A DNA stretch of 64,000 nt, taken from the NCBI RefSeq assembly GCF_032854445.1, contig NC_088296.1, positions 3,931,246 to 3,995,245 on the forward strand, read 5' to 3'. Source of the stretch: Liolophura sinensis (lineage: Eukaryota > Mollusca > Polyplacophora > Chitonida > Chitonidae). Shown one piece after another: positions 54,064 to 63,377 of the stretch (its first letter is position 1; each line of letters opens with the position of its first letter). The notes beneath the pieces were generated by a model. The model did not search any database. It was given only the letters and a program-made list of their open reading frames with translations, and was not told the origin of the DNA. Both the position numbers and the translations under genes were made by a program.

Positions 54064-57000
54064 CTGAAAAATAAAAAAAGACTAATGCACAAACTGAAAA
54101 CACAACAGACCAGGCTCAAATACTAAGGATCATTAAGTTACGTTCTATATAAATAGAAAAATGTGTAAAAAAAAATCAAGTAGGGACCACTTTCAAGGAT
54201 TTACGCCAAAGTAATAATTTTTTTTTCTGCATGGTTTTTCAAGGTCTTGAAAATGTTTCCAAAAAGTGTAAGTACTTTAAAGGATTTAAAGTAGCGATGA
54301 AACAGCCCTGTAAACGTGTCTATGAACTAGCCCCACGCGCCTGCCTGCACTCATGCCTCCGCCGCCAAAGCCGCCGCCCCACCTCCCCCACACACACACC
54401 CCACACCCGACAGAAGTTGTCAACTCACCTCCCTCCTCATCTCCCTGATCTGTCCCAACATCCGGCCATCAATGGGCGTGAACGAGGCACTCAGGCTGCA
54501 CAAAACAAACAAAGCGATCGGGTTATGGTTTCACTAAGATCTTACCTCATATGATCAAGTACATTTCACACAGATGTATGGCATCCACACCACCAGATAC
54601 CTGACAATGTGACAAACCACCTATTACCTGACAAACCTCCTCAGAGTTTTTTTCTTTCTTCTTTTTTGTTTTTTTTTTCATCAATCAGATTCCATTTGTT
54701 CATTCTTTCCATGTGTTCATAATAGCTGTAGTCCTCATTCATTTCCAAAACATTGAAAAGTATATATTCGTAAAGCCTATAAAAAGCCAAGTTTTTTCTC
54801 ACCACTTAAAAAACTTATTCCCTTTTCCAGATTTATATTTTTAATTTTATAATGGTTGGCATTAATCATCTTAATTTAATTTGGTTTTGCTTTGTATTTT
54901 GTTGAACACATATATTTTCTTTATAAATGCTAAACCTGAAATTTCATATTTTTCAAAACAACAAGACGCTCTATTTCAAACTTCTGCAAATTGCTAAACT
55001 TAATTGACACATAAAATGCATGAAAATGTCTGTGTCAATACTGCATCTGAAATTCGCCTTCATAAAAAGGTTAAAAAACACATCTGTTGAGGATACTAGC
55101 AAATGAGTGCCGTCTAGGCCCCTTTAAAACTTACTGTCCCAGACCAACATGGTGCAACCACTTGCCAACTTCCTCCCTGGTCTTGATGTGCCCGGCCGAG
55201 TTCTGATGAGGATGTGATGCATTGTGGGTAGCAAAATGATGGTGGAGGGTGGGTTCGTGGGAGTTGGGCAAGTCTACAGTTTCTGAAACAGACAAATCCC
55301 AACTTGCATTTATTTATTGGTCTGATATTTTACTGAAAACGCACAGAGACACAATTAAATATAAAAACTTTTTCCTGAGGTAATTTTCAATTCTTTTAAT
55401 TTCCTTTGATGCGTACTGTATTTCACCTATAAAGTTTAGGCTGTTTTACATGACACATACTGCTTCACTCTGGCAGATTCAACCATTTTATGGGATCACC
55501 TATTGAGCTTTTCATGAAGTTTGATCCATTTTTTGGCAGAAAAAAAACTACAGTACATGCATGGGCATCAAAAATATCATTTTAAGGCGATTATGTGATT
55601 CTCAAAATGCATTTTTTCAAGCCAAACATTTGGCAAAATACAGAATTTCATTTTGATGTTAAGACTTTATTTCAAAGCCCTAGAGTTTATAGTACATGTA
55701 CCTCCTCTGCGCGGACCATTGGGCACGCCTTTGCCTCGACCTCTCAGCTCCTTCAAAAGGCCATTGACGCTCTTCTCAAACGGGTACTTGCCGCTGAAGT
55801 CGATGTAAAGCTTGGCACCCAGGATGAGCCCTAGCCAGCCGTCGGGGCGGTACCGCTTCTGCATCATGATAGGAATGTAATCCTTCCTAAGCTGGAATGT
55901 GTACTCCGCCTCTGTGGGGAGGACAAACATGATCACATTCCATTCAAAATTACATCATAACAGGCCTCTGTGCCCGTTAAAAAAGGCTTTATTTATTTAT
56001 CTGATTGGTGTTTATGCTGTATGCAAGAATATTTCGCTTATACGACGGCAGCCAGCAATACGATGGGAGGAAACCGGGCAAAGCCTGGGGGAAACCACAA
56101 CCATCTGCAGGCTGCTGACACACCTTCCAATCTTCCAATTTACAACTGGAGAGGAAGCCAGCATGAGCTGGACGTCACTCACAGCGACAGCACTGGTGAG
56201 AGGCTCCTAGTCATTGCACTGTGTTAGCCACAAGGGCCCAAAAGGGGCATAATCCAGAGAATAAAGGAGAACAGAGATGAAAACAGTACAGAGCCTCCGC
56301 AGGAGCACACAGCATTCCCATCTAGGGTCACACGTGATTTTCTTTTATCTGATTGGTGCTGAACAATGTACAACTGTGAGTATTTCACTTATACAACAGA
56401 GTATTTCACTTATACAACAGAGTATTTCACTTATACAACAGAGTATTTCACTCACATAAAACACACAGCCAGATTCTGTGGAGGTGGAAACACATTCATA
56501 ATACAAGGAAACCAGCATTTCAAGGGGAAAACCACCCACTCCAAGAGGAAACCAGCATTTCAAGGGGAAAACCACCCACTTCAAGAGGAAACCAGCATTT
56601 CAACGGGAAAACCACCCACTCCAAGAGGAAGCCAGCATTTCAAGGGGAAAACCAACTGCATCAACAGGAAACCACTGCACATACAAGACTAACTATACTG
56701 GCATAAAATGAGAATCAAGGATGCTTATCTGCCAGTACAGCTTGTTAATGTAAGTTATTAACACCCTTGTCTTTGGGTAATAAAGTAAAAGAACGTGCCT
56801 CAACTGAGTCTACGACCTGACTGGTCAGGTGGCTGTGACAAGACCAAGGCAAGCACGGTCTTTATGGTCAGATACCAATCATTGTCAAAACAGCAAATGT
56901 CACCAAGCCTGGTAACCATGGTGGCAAGTTCCACCCACCTGTGCGACAGTTGGGGCTCTGTTTGTACTTCTCCGACATACAGATAAGTACGACGGTGGCG

Positions 57001-60000
57001 TTCTCCGTGGCTTCTGCCATCGCCTGTAGTGTGGAGCCTCCCATCTGCTCCACGTCTATCCAGATATTATAACCTTCTTTCTGTCAATAAAAACAAAAAA
57101 CAATGAATAAAGAACAAAGAATAAAGAACAATGAAAAAAGAATGCTCACATGAACTGGTTTACCTTTCAGTAAAAGATGGACTAGAGATGGAGTGAAGAT
57201 GGACTGAAGATGCACTAAAGAAGACCTAATTTGCACCTGTTGTAAAGTATCCACCAGGACCGAATTCACAAAGCCATTTCTGACTTAAGCCAAAATTTGA
57301 AAATACAATTTAGGAGCATATTCTGAGGTTCTGTACAATAAACTTTTGACCACCTTAGCAATGTTATATTAAGACAAACGTGTTAAACTGGCAACACCAA
57401 GTATCCAAAACTGTGACAATATTTTAAACTTTTGACTAGAGTCAGAAATGTCTTTGTGGAATTGGTTACTGGTCTTTGACATTTGCCAGAGATCCTATCT
57501 GGTTGTGAAATGCTGCATTTGCACACACAGTTGTGCACTTTTGAGCAAATTTTTTCAGCTCAACTTACCTGGGTACAAGAATTCTACAATGATTTTTTTA
57601 TGTATCTCCATAAGATAAAGGTGTACCAGTAAGGTAACAAAAATACACTATTGAGGAAATGAAGGCAAATGAACGCCTCCTAACCGCGATTTAAGAACCT
57701 TGGAAATCAAGCCAACTTTCACCTTCATTTTATCCCCTAATTCCTCTACCTTTTTGCAGATGACAGAGCAACTTTTAGTGCAACTTAATTTGAATTTATT
57801 TGATTTTGGCGGCAAAGCTCCTTTGATTACACTGGCCAAATTCACGGTTTCACAAACACTTTGCAAACATGCGAAAAGGTTGAACTATCAATTTTTATTT
57901 AGTTATCCAAAGTTATTTTGGATAACGATATTTGTCTACAGGTCTTATAAGGACAATTTAAAATTTCACACTTTACTGAAGTGTTCACATGCATCCTTCT
58001 TCCCCTACATTCTCTCGGTAAGCCTGATTTGTGTTTAACTGACCTTTAACCTATCGGCGATCTCCATCACGTGGACACGATCACTCCAGCTGTAGCTGAT
58101 GAACACATGACTCTTGGATGGCCCAGCTGAGCGTGGTCCTGTCAGAAACAACACCATCACCTGATTAACCGACTGATGCATTGATGGATTCATTTACTTT
58201 TCTTTAAATTGATCATTACATCCCTCACACAAGGACAGTCAAGGTTGTTTTTTGGGGAAAGCCGCTGTGAGTTCAAGTCCAGCTCATGCTGGCTTCCTCT
58301 CAGGCTGTAAGCAGGAAGGTCTTCCAGCAACCTGCGGATGGTCGTGGGTTTCCCCTGGGCTCTGCCCGGTTTCCTCCCACAATAATGCTGGCCGCCGTCA
58401 TATAAGTGAAATATTCATGAATATGCCGTAAAACACTAATAAAATAAATAAAACAAATAAATTTTTGGGAAAGGCATGTACATGTAATTTAATATATCAC
58501 TTACCTATCATCTGACCTTGTACTACAATGATTTCTGAAATACTTTCCTTACACAAGTGCAAATTTTTGGGGAGAACCATGAAGGTTTATGGATTTGAGC
58601 ACCAGCTCTATTTATTTATTCCATTGGTGTTTTACGCAGAATATTTCGCTTATGCCATGGTGGCCGGTCATATGGTAAGAGGAAACTGGGCAGAGCCCAG
58701 GGGAAACCCAGCTTGCCACAGCTATATATAAATTGCATGTTTATACCCTAGTCTTACCAGAGTGCTTGTCAGTAACAGCTTGACCAGTCTGGTCCTCGGG
58801 GCTTATTTTGAGCAGCGAAAAAATTGTGCCCTTGACCACAGGACAGGCAACCTAATGGTTCTTTGCACTAAACTTGACCTTGACTTTCCTTGCTCATGAT
58901 CTCAAAATCCAGTTTCTTCTGGTTTGTTACAGGGTTTTCATTTTAACTGCACGAGATTTGTCAGGTGACTGGGGAAGTGGGATAGTTAAATAATTACTTA
59001 AATATATTTTTTTCTTCTCACTTTATCAAGTCTGCATTTCACGCTAATGTTCGATACGTACTGTTTGGGTTATCTGCCTCTTCTCGGATGACCCATAAAG
59101 CACCAATACAACTTTTGGACAGGTTTTCGTCGGGGCTTTGCGTCATCTTCTCTAACATGTCAATGAGCTCCGTCATCTCCAGGATTTTCTGTCGCACATT
59201 TTTGTCGAAAGAAAGTGTCCAGATAGCGCGAGCGGCCATTGACTCCTCCCTAATGTCGTCGTGTTGCAACATGATCAGGAAAGACTGAAGGGCCCCTTCT
59301 TCCACAATCTGTGAAGACAAAGTAGTGAAAAGTGTGTCACAGTAGAGGTATGTGCCACAGCTGAGGTGTGTGTCACAGCTGAGGTATGTGTCTCAGTGGA
59401 GGTATGCGTCACAGCTGAGGTATGTGTCACAGCTGAGGTATGTGTCACAGTGGAGATATGTGTCACAGTGGAGGTATGTGTCACAGCTGAGGTATGTGTC
59501 ACAGTAGAGGTATGTGTCACAGTGGAGGTATGTGTCACAACTGAGGTATGTGTCACAGTAGAGGTGCGTCACAGTATATGCGTGTGTCACAGTAGATGCA
59601 TGTGTCACAGTTGAGGTTTGTGTCACAGTAGCGGTAACCACACTGAGCCACATCATGCTCCCTAATTTCACAGGTAACGAGACACCTGTGCTCATATTAA
59701 TTTTCCTACAATCACACCTGTGCTCACATTGATTCGGCCACAATCACACCTGTGTTCATGTTAATTTTTCTACAACCACACCTGTGCTCACATTGCTTCA
59801 CCCACAATCACACCTGTGCTCAAACTAATTCGCGCACAATCATACCTGAGCTCACATTGATTCGCTCACAACCACACCTGAGCTCATATTGATTCGCCCA
59901 CAATTACACCTGGACTCACATGGATTTGCCCACAATCACACCTGTGCTCATACTGATTCGCCTACAATCACATGTGTGCTCAAATTGATTCGCCCACAAT

Positions 60001-61299
60001 CACACCTGTGCTTACACTGACTCGAGTTAATTTTCCTACAACCACTCCTGTGCTCACATTGATTTGCCCACAATCACACCTGTGCTCACACTGATTCGCC
60101 TACAATCACATCTGTGCTCAAATTGATTCGCCCACAATCACACCTGTGCTCACACTGACTCGAGTTAATTTTCCTACAACCACTCCTGTGCTCACATTGA
60201 TTCGCCCACAATCACACCTGGGCTCACACTGATTCGCCCACAATCACACCTGTGCTCACCTTGATTCGCCCACTATCACACCTGTGCTCATGTTAATTTT
60301 CCTACAACCATGCCTGTCCTCACCTTGATTATCCAACAACCACACCTGTGTTCACCTTGATTATCCTACAACCACACCTGTGCTCACACTGATTATCTCA
60401 CAACCACACCTGAGTTCACATTGATTATCCTACAACCACACCTGTGCTCACCTTGATTATCCAACAACCACACCTGAGCTCATATTCATTATCCTTCAAT
60501 CACACCTGAGCTCATTTTGATTACCCTACAACCATAACTGTGCTCACCTTGATTTTATTGCTGTCATTCACAGCCAGCTTGTCCAGCCCCTGGGTGAGTT
60601 CCTGGGGGGTAAACCCTCGGTACCTGCGCTTTGGATTGGACAGGGCTTTACTCAGCCACTCACACACACATTTTATTACACCTGGAATACGAATTAAACA
60701 ACTGATTTATTTATCAGATAATTGACTTCTAAATACAAGATGTGCTCCACGTACATTTTTGAAAATCAAATAGGCATAAATTCCAACACTGACAAATCAA
60801 CACCTGGCAAAATTTGTAGACAATCAAATTTCAATGTACCATATTTTCTGTGACTATATTTATTTATTTATTTATTTATTTGATTGGTGTTTTACACCGT
60901 ACTCAATATTTCACTTATACGACGGCGGTCAGCACTATGGTGGGTGGAAACCGGGCACAGTCCAGGGGAAACCCACGACCATCCACAGGTTGCTGGCAAA
61001 CCTTCCCACTTAGGGCTAGAGAGAAAGGCAGCATGAGCTGGACTTGAACTCACAGCGACTGCTGCGCTAGTGCGCTAACCATCTGAGCCACCGAGTGCCT
61101 TACCTGTGACTATATAATTTGCAGTGAACATAAACAGTGGCCCAATATAAGTATACAGGTACATGTACGCAAACATTTCAATCTCACCGGTTTCGTCAAT
61201 AAGTGTGCTGTTTTCATCTTCATCTACGACGTAAGCCAGAGTCAACATGGCCAGAGCTTTCAGCATTTCGTCAGAGTTTTCAATGAACGGTCTTATAAC
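53965..61299 (-). CDS. ARM-TIR-SAM-like protein gene (3' nine exons, 5' end missing)
   Basis: Joined exons (high to low): 61299-61188, 60681-60548, 59308-59062, 58138-58044, 57080-56939, 55911-55702, 55282-55135, 54495-54429, 54063-53965. Total is 1254 bp, 417 codons plus stop, and every junction is GT-AG with matching phase. Visible residues 1-164 are armadillo repeats (ARAIWTLSFDKNVRQKIL). Residues 174-306 are a TIR domain: SHVFISYSWSDR start, BB-loop-like WIDVEQMGGS, then VVLICMSEKYKQSPNCRTE. A His-rich linker follows, and residues ~350-412 are SAM-like (VGKWLHHVGLG...PIDGRMLGQI). The Glu at residue 244 aligns by spacing (E-x12-P) with the catalytic Glu of SARM1, from memory, so NAD cleavage is possible. 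SARM1 is ARM-SAM-SAM-TIR; here the SAM-like part is last. Probably a cytoplasmic innate-immune or stress sensor. No signal peptide or membrane segment visible. Confidence 0.9.
54429..54495 (-). CDS. ARM-TIR-SAM gene, SAM-like exon 2
   Basis: 67 bp. TTTTGTGCAG| acceptor, GGGAG|GTGAGT donor. LSASFTPIDGRMLGQIREMR, RE; the IDG..L motif is typical of the middle of SAM domains. Confidence 0.88.
55135..55282 (-). CDS. ARM-TIR-SAM gene, linker and SAM-like exon 1
   Basis: 148 bp. CTGTTTCAG| acceptor, GGGACA|GTAAGT donor. A His-rich linker (HHHFATHNASHPHQN) followed by EEVGKWLHHVGLG. Confidence 0.88.
55702..55911 (-). CDS. ARM-TIR-SAM gene, C-terminal TIR exon
   Basis: 210 bp. CCTCCCCACAG| acceptor, GAGGAG|GTACAT donor (non-consensus but GT). 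AEYTFQLRKDYIPIMMQKRY, RPDGWLGLILGAKLYIDFSG, KYPFEKSVNGLLKEL, then a basic Gly/Arg stretch. Confidence 0.92.
55988..56238 (-). mobile_element. SINE-A, nearly full length, intronic
   Basis: TTTATTTATTTATCTGATTG, GGCAGCCAGCAATACGATGG, GAGGAAGCCAGCATGAGCTG, ending in a decayed head (TGTTAGCCACAAGGGCCC). Same strand as the host gene. Confidence 0.92.
56340..56458 (-). repeat. SINE-A stub expanded into a 21-bp array
   Basis: A SINE-A tail remnant (TTTTATCTGATTGGTGCTGA) leads into GAGTATTTCACTTATACAAC repeated four times at 21 bp. The repeated word is the SINE's own ATATTTCACTTATACGACGG segment. Confidence 0.9.
56508..56680. repeat. 40-bp minisatellite, 4 copies
   Basis: Unit GGAAACCAGCATTTCAAGGG, GAAAACCACCCACTCCAAGA. 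Intronic. The GGAAACC(A/C)(A/G) words resemble the SINE-A GGAAACCGGGC segment, but descent from it is uncertain. Confidence 0.95.
56939..57080 (-). CDS. ARM-TIR-SAM gene, central TIR exon
   Basis: 142 bp. TTATTGACAG| acceptor, CACAG|GTGGGT donor. KEGYNIWIDVEQMGGSTLQA, MAEATENATVVLICMSEKYK, QSPNCRT. Holds the BB loop and strand D. The codon for the candidate catalytic Glu is split across the following intron (G|AG). Confidence 0.93.
57254..57472. mobile_element. MITE-like element with ~33-bp terminal inverted repeats
   Basis: Left end CCAGGACCGAATTCACAAAG, CCATTTCTGACTTAAGCC. The right end, reverse complemented, is CCAGTAACCAATTCCACAAA, GACATTTCTGACTCTAGTC. About 219 bp, AT-rich and non-coding inside. 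Single ends of the same type occur near 35453 and 48957. Intronic to the ARM-TIR-SAM gene. Confidence 0.75.
58044..58138 (-). CDS. ARM-TIR-SAM gene, N-terminal TIR exon
   Basis: 95 bp. GTTTCTGACAG| acceptor, TTAAAG|GTCAGT donor. RPRSAGPSKSHVFISYSWSD, RVHVMEIADRLK; HVFISYSWSD is the classic TIR box 1. Confidence 0.93.
58257..58462 (+). mobile_element. SINE-A lacking the first ~60 bp, intronic
   Basis: GCTGTGAGTTCAAGTCCAGC (B box kept, A box lost), CTTCCTCTCAGGCTGTAAGC, ACACTAATAAAATAAATAAA. Confidence 0.92.
58608..58716 (-). mobile_element. SINE-A, truncated, intronic
   Basis: TCTATTTATTTATTCCATTG, GTGTTTTACGCAGAATATTT, GGAAACTGGGCAGAGCCCAG. Confidence 0.88.
59062..59308 (-). CDS. ARM-TIR-SAM gene, ARM exon 3
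   Basis: 247 bp. TTGTCTTCACAG| acceptor, CCAAACA|GTACGT donor. IVEEGALQSFLIMLQHDDIR, EESMAARAIWTLSFDKNVRQ, KILEMTELIDMLEKM, NLSKSCIGALWVIREE: about two armadillo repeats. Confidence 0.93.
59330..59637. repeat. 18-bp minisatellite, about 17 copies, intronic
   Basis: Unit GAGGTATGTGTCACAGCT (CT or TG/TA at the end). It begins 22 bp upstream (minus sense) of the ARM exon 3 acceptor, so it sits where branch point and polypyrimidine tract should be. Confidence 0.96.
59675..60545. repeat. ~31-bp minisatellite, about 27 copies, intronic
   Basis: Unit CAATCACACCTGTGCTCACA, TTGATTCGCCCA. A longer unit of about 143 bp beginning GACTCGAGTTAATTTTCCTA is itself duplicated (60018 and 60155). The array reaches to the donor of ARM exon 2: its CTGTGCTCACCTTGATT word contains the splice-donor complement. 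Confidence 0.95.
60548..60681 (-). CDS. ARM-TIR-SAM gene, ARM exon 2
   Basis: 134 bp. CGTATTCCAG| acceptor, ATCAAG|GTGAGC donor. VIKCVCEWLSKALSNPKRRY, RGFTPQELTQGLDKLAVNDS, NKIK; fits the inter-repeat helices of an armadillo fold. Confidence 0.92.
60857..61102 (-). mobile_element. SINE-A, nearly full length, intronic
   Basis: TATTTATTTATTTATTTATT, GACGGCGGTCAGCACTATGG, CATGAGCTGGACTTGAACTC, CGCTAACCATCTGAGCCACC. Lies 85 bp downstream (minus sense) of ARM exon 1. Confidence 0.95.
61188..61299 (-). CDS. ARM-TIR-SAM gene, ARM exon 1 (first visible exon)
   Basis: 112 bp. GTTAACTTGCAG| acceptor, GAAACCG|GTGAGA donor. VIRPFIENSDEMLKALAMLT, LAYVVDEDENSTLIDET. It starts in phase 0 after an acceptor, so at least one upstream coding exon exists, beyond what I can identify. 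Confidence 0.92.
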
Positions 61300-62865
61300 C
61301 TGCAAGTTAACAACAACCACAACAAGAATGAAATTTGTGAATCAACAGCATTGATCCGTGAAACAAGAAATAACATCAATATATGGTATTATATACTAGT
61401 CTTAGGCTGACTGCAGCCAGATATATCTGCTGGAAACTGTTATTAATTAAAATCCTGGGGGTAAATTTACAACCTTTTCAACCAGTAAAAGCCCTTTTTT
61501 TCAGTGGAAATTCAGTATGCATACAGGTACAATTATTATGAAAATGATGTTAAAAATTATTTGTTAGGGTCATTAAATATGCATGCTTCATAAAACTGTG
61601 ATTATTTCCCCAAACCCCATAGTTTTCTCAGAACTTATTACATCTGGGGCTGATATAACAGGTTATATATTTTATTACATTGGTTGCAGACGTGGGTGAA
61701 AAGTTTTACAAATTAAGGGGCCATTTATTGACAGAACAGGTACATTAGGCCTACATGTACATGTGTACATGTTTTAGATCAAAGACCATTCATTATAACC
61801 TGTACACATCTGATACTAACACACAATGGTACCTGCGGGTAGAAATTTGTTGTGTGGTTTTCATAAAGAGTTCGCAGCTGATTGCCCGAGAACAGTCCGC
61901 ATATATGTAAGCGTACACGTGTACAAGTAGTTAGATACTGTATACGACAGATGTATCGGTATAGATCGACACTGATCTGTTAATATATAACTTTGATTGA
62001 AGTTTGTACAATGTATCTAGGCTGTGTGTCTGTGCATGGGCCACATTTGCAGGTTTTTCCTTGTTACGATTGACCCATGACACCTCATCGTGGGCAGAAA
62101 AATTACGACCTGTCGATTGCGTAAATTTGTTTTCAGAAACATTGACATCGTAAATTTTATGACTTTTACCACGGGTTTAAGTCTACGACTGTTCTAAGTC
62201 CCTTTTGAGAAACAGCCCCGTAAACCAGAAACTTAAGTTACATGGGTGATTGCAAGAAAGGATGAGGGAGGAAATGCAGAACTATGATAGAGTAAATATC
62301 AAGAACACAAAGACAGTCCCAAAACAGCTGTAATTTATAAACAAGAACAGATAGACCTACATGTATATAATGCCATGCTAGTGAGATACATGTATGTTTT
62401 TTAATATATGTAAACGTGCATGTATATGCATGTAGATCTACAATATCTTCTCACCTGGCTAATTAGGTAAACCTAACAGGTAATTAAAACTTTGAGAATT
62501 TCTACAAAAGCTCTGGCAAACTGTCAAGGTTTGTGTTCTTAGTTTACACATAAACTAAAAGACATTACAAGCATATAATTAATATTACATGTGAACTGTA
62601 CATTATACTGACAAGTATGTAGAAGAACTTAACTCTACACTAAGAAACAAGTGCATTCACATGTAAATCGCCACAAGATGCAAACGCATGCGCGTGATCA
62701 AAATGCAAAGTTAATTATCGAGTGACATTACATGGAAACAAAGTGTAGTATAAAATAAACCCTAACACATTTATCATAATACATTAAAACAGTAATTACT
62801 ATTCTCTAGTTCAATTCTTTCAATAAAAGCAACAATTTTTCATCATACATGGGAAAATCTGTCAG
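61300..62865. other. intron or 5' region of the ARM-TIR-SAM gene
   Basis: AT-rich, with many ACATGTA words, and no upstream exon recognised. 62100-62215 (CTACGACTGTTCTAAGTCCC, TTTTGAGAAACAGCCCC) looks like one end of an old inverted-repeat element. Confidence 0.45.
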
Positions 62866-62867
62866 CT

Positions 62868-62976
62868 ACCTGCAGATGGTCATGGGTTTTCCAAGGGCTC
62901 TGCCTGGTTTCCTCCCACCAAAAGACTGGCCACTGTTGTTCAAGTGCAATAGGGTGTAAAACTCCAACCAAATAAA
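62868..62976 (+). mobile_element. SINE-A 3' part, diverged
   Basis: CTGCAGATGGTCATGGGTTT, GGCTCTGCCTGGTTTCCTCC, AAAACTCCAACCAAATAAAT. Confidence 0.88.
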
Positions 62977-63375
62977 TTTACTACCCAAACTCCATATGCC
63001 CATATGCCCATACTTATATTGCCTTCACCCTACCCTTTCGGCATGACCTCCTTTTCAGCTGCTGACCTCATTATACCGATAAATTTATTCTCCTCACAGT
63101 CCGTACTTGCCTCCAATCCTAAACTGACGGCCAAAAGAAACTTTACAAAGAGTTCAAATCAATTTATTTTGCCAAAGCAAAACACAGGATGACCGAAGTT
63201 TAATATATTGAGAAGACCAATGACTTTAGATATTGAAAGTCTTGAGTAAGAAGGGACAAAGCAGCCCTCAAATCATTTTACAAGTGAACGAACAGAGCAC
63301 GGGTAGAAAAATAGCCATTCCATCTTAGTTAACAATGGGAAGAGTATACAAAAAGTTGATTATTTTTAAAATCAG
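62977..63375. other. unassigned stretch
   Basis: No gene seen. May include the non-coding end of the Tc1-like element that follows. Confidence 0.4.
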
Positions 63376-63377
63376 TC

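Noticed and set aside
54231-54554. 107-codon plus ORF, Pro/Arg-rich
   Set aside because: Antisense shadow of the SAM-like exon and its intron.
63004-63192. 62-codon plus ORF
   Set aside because: No recognised domain or splice support; low-complexity Ser/Pro/Phe content.
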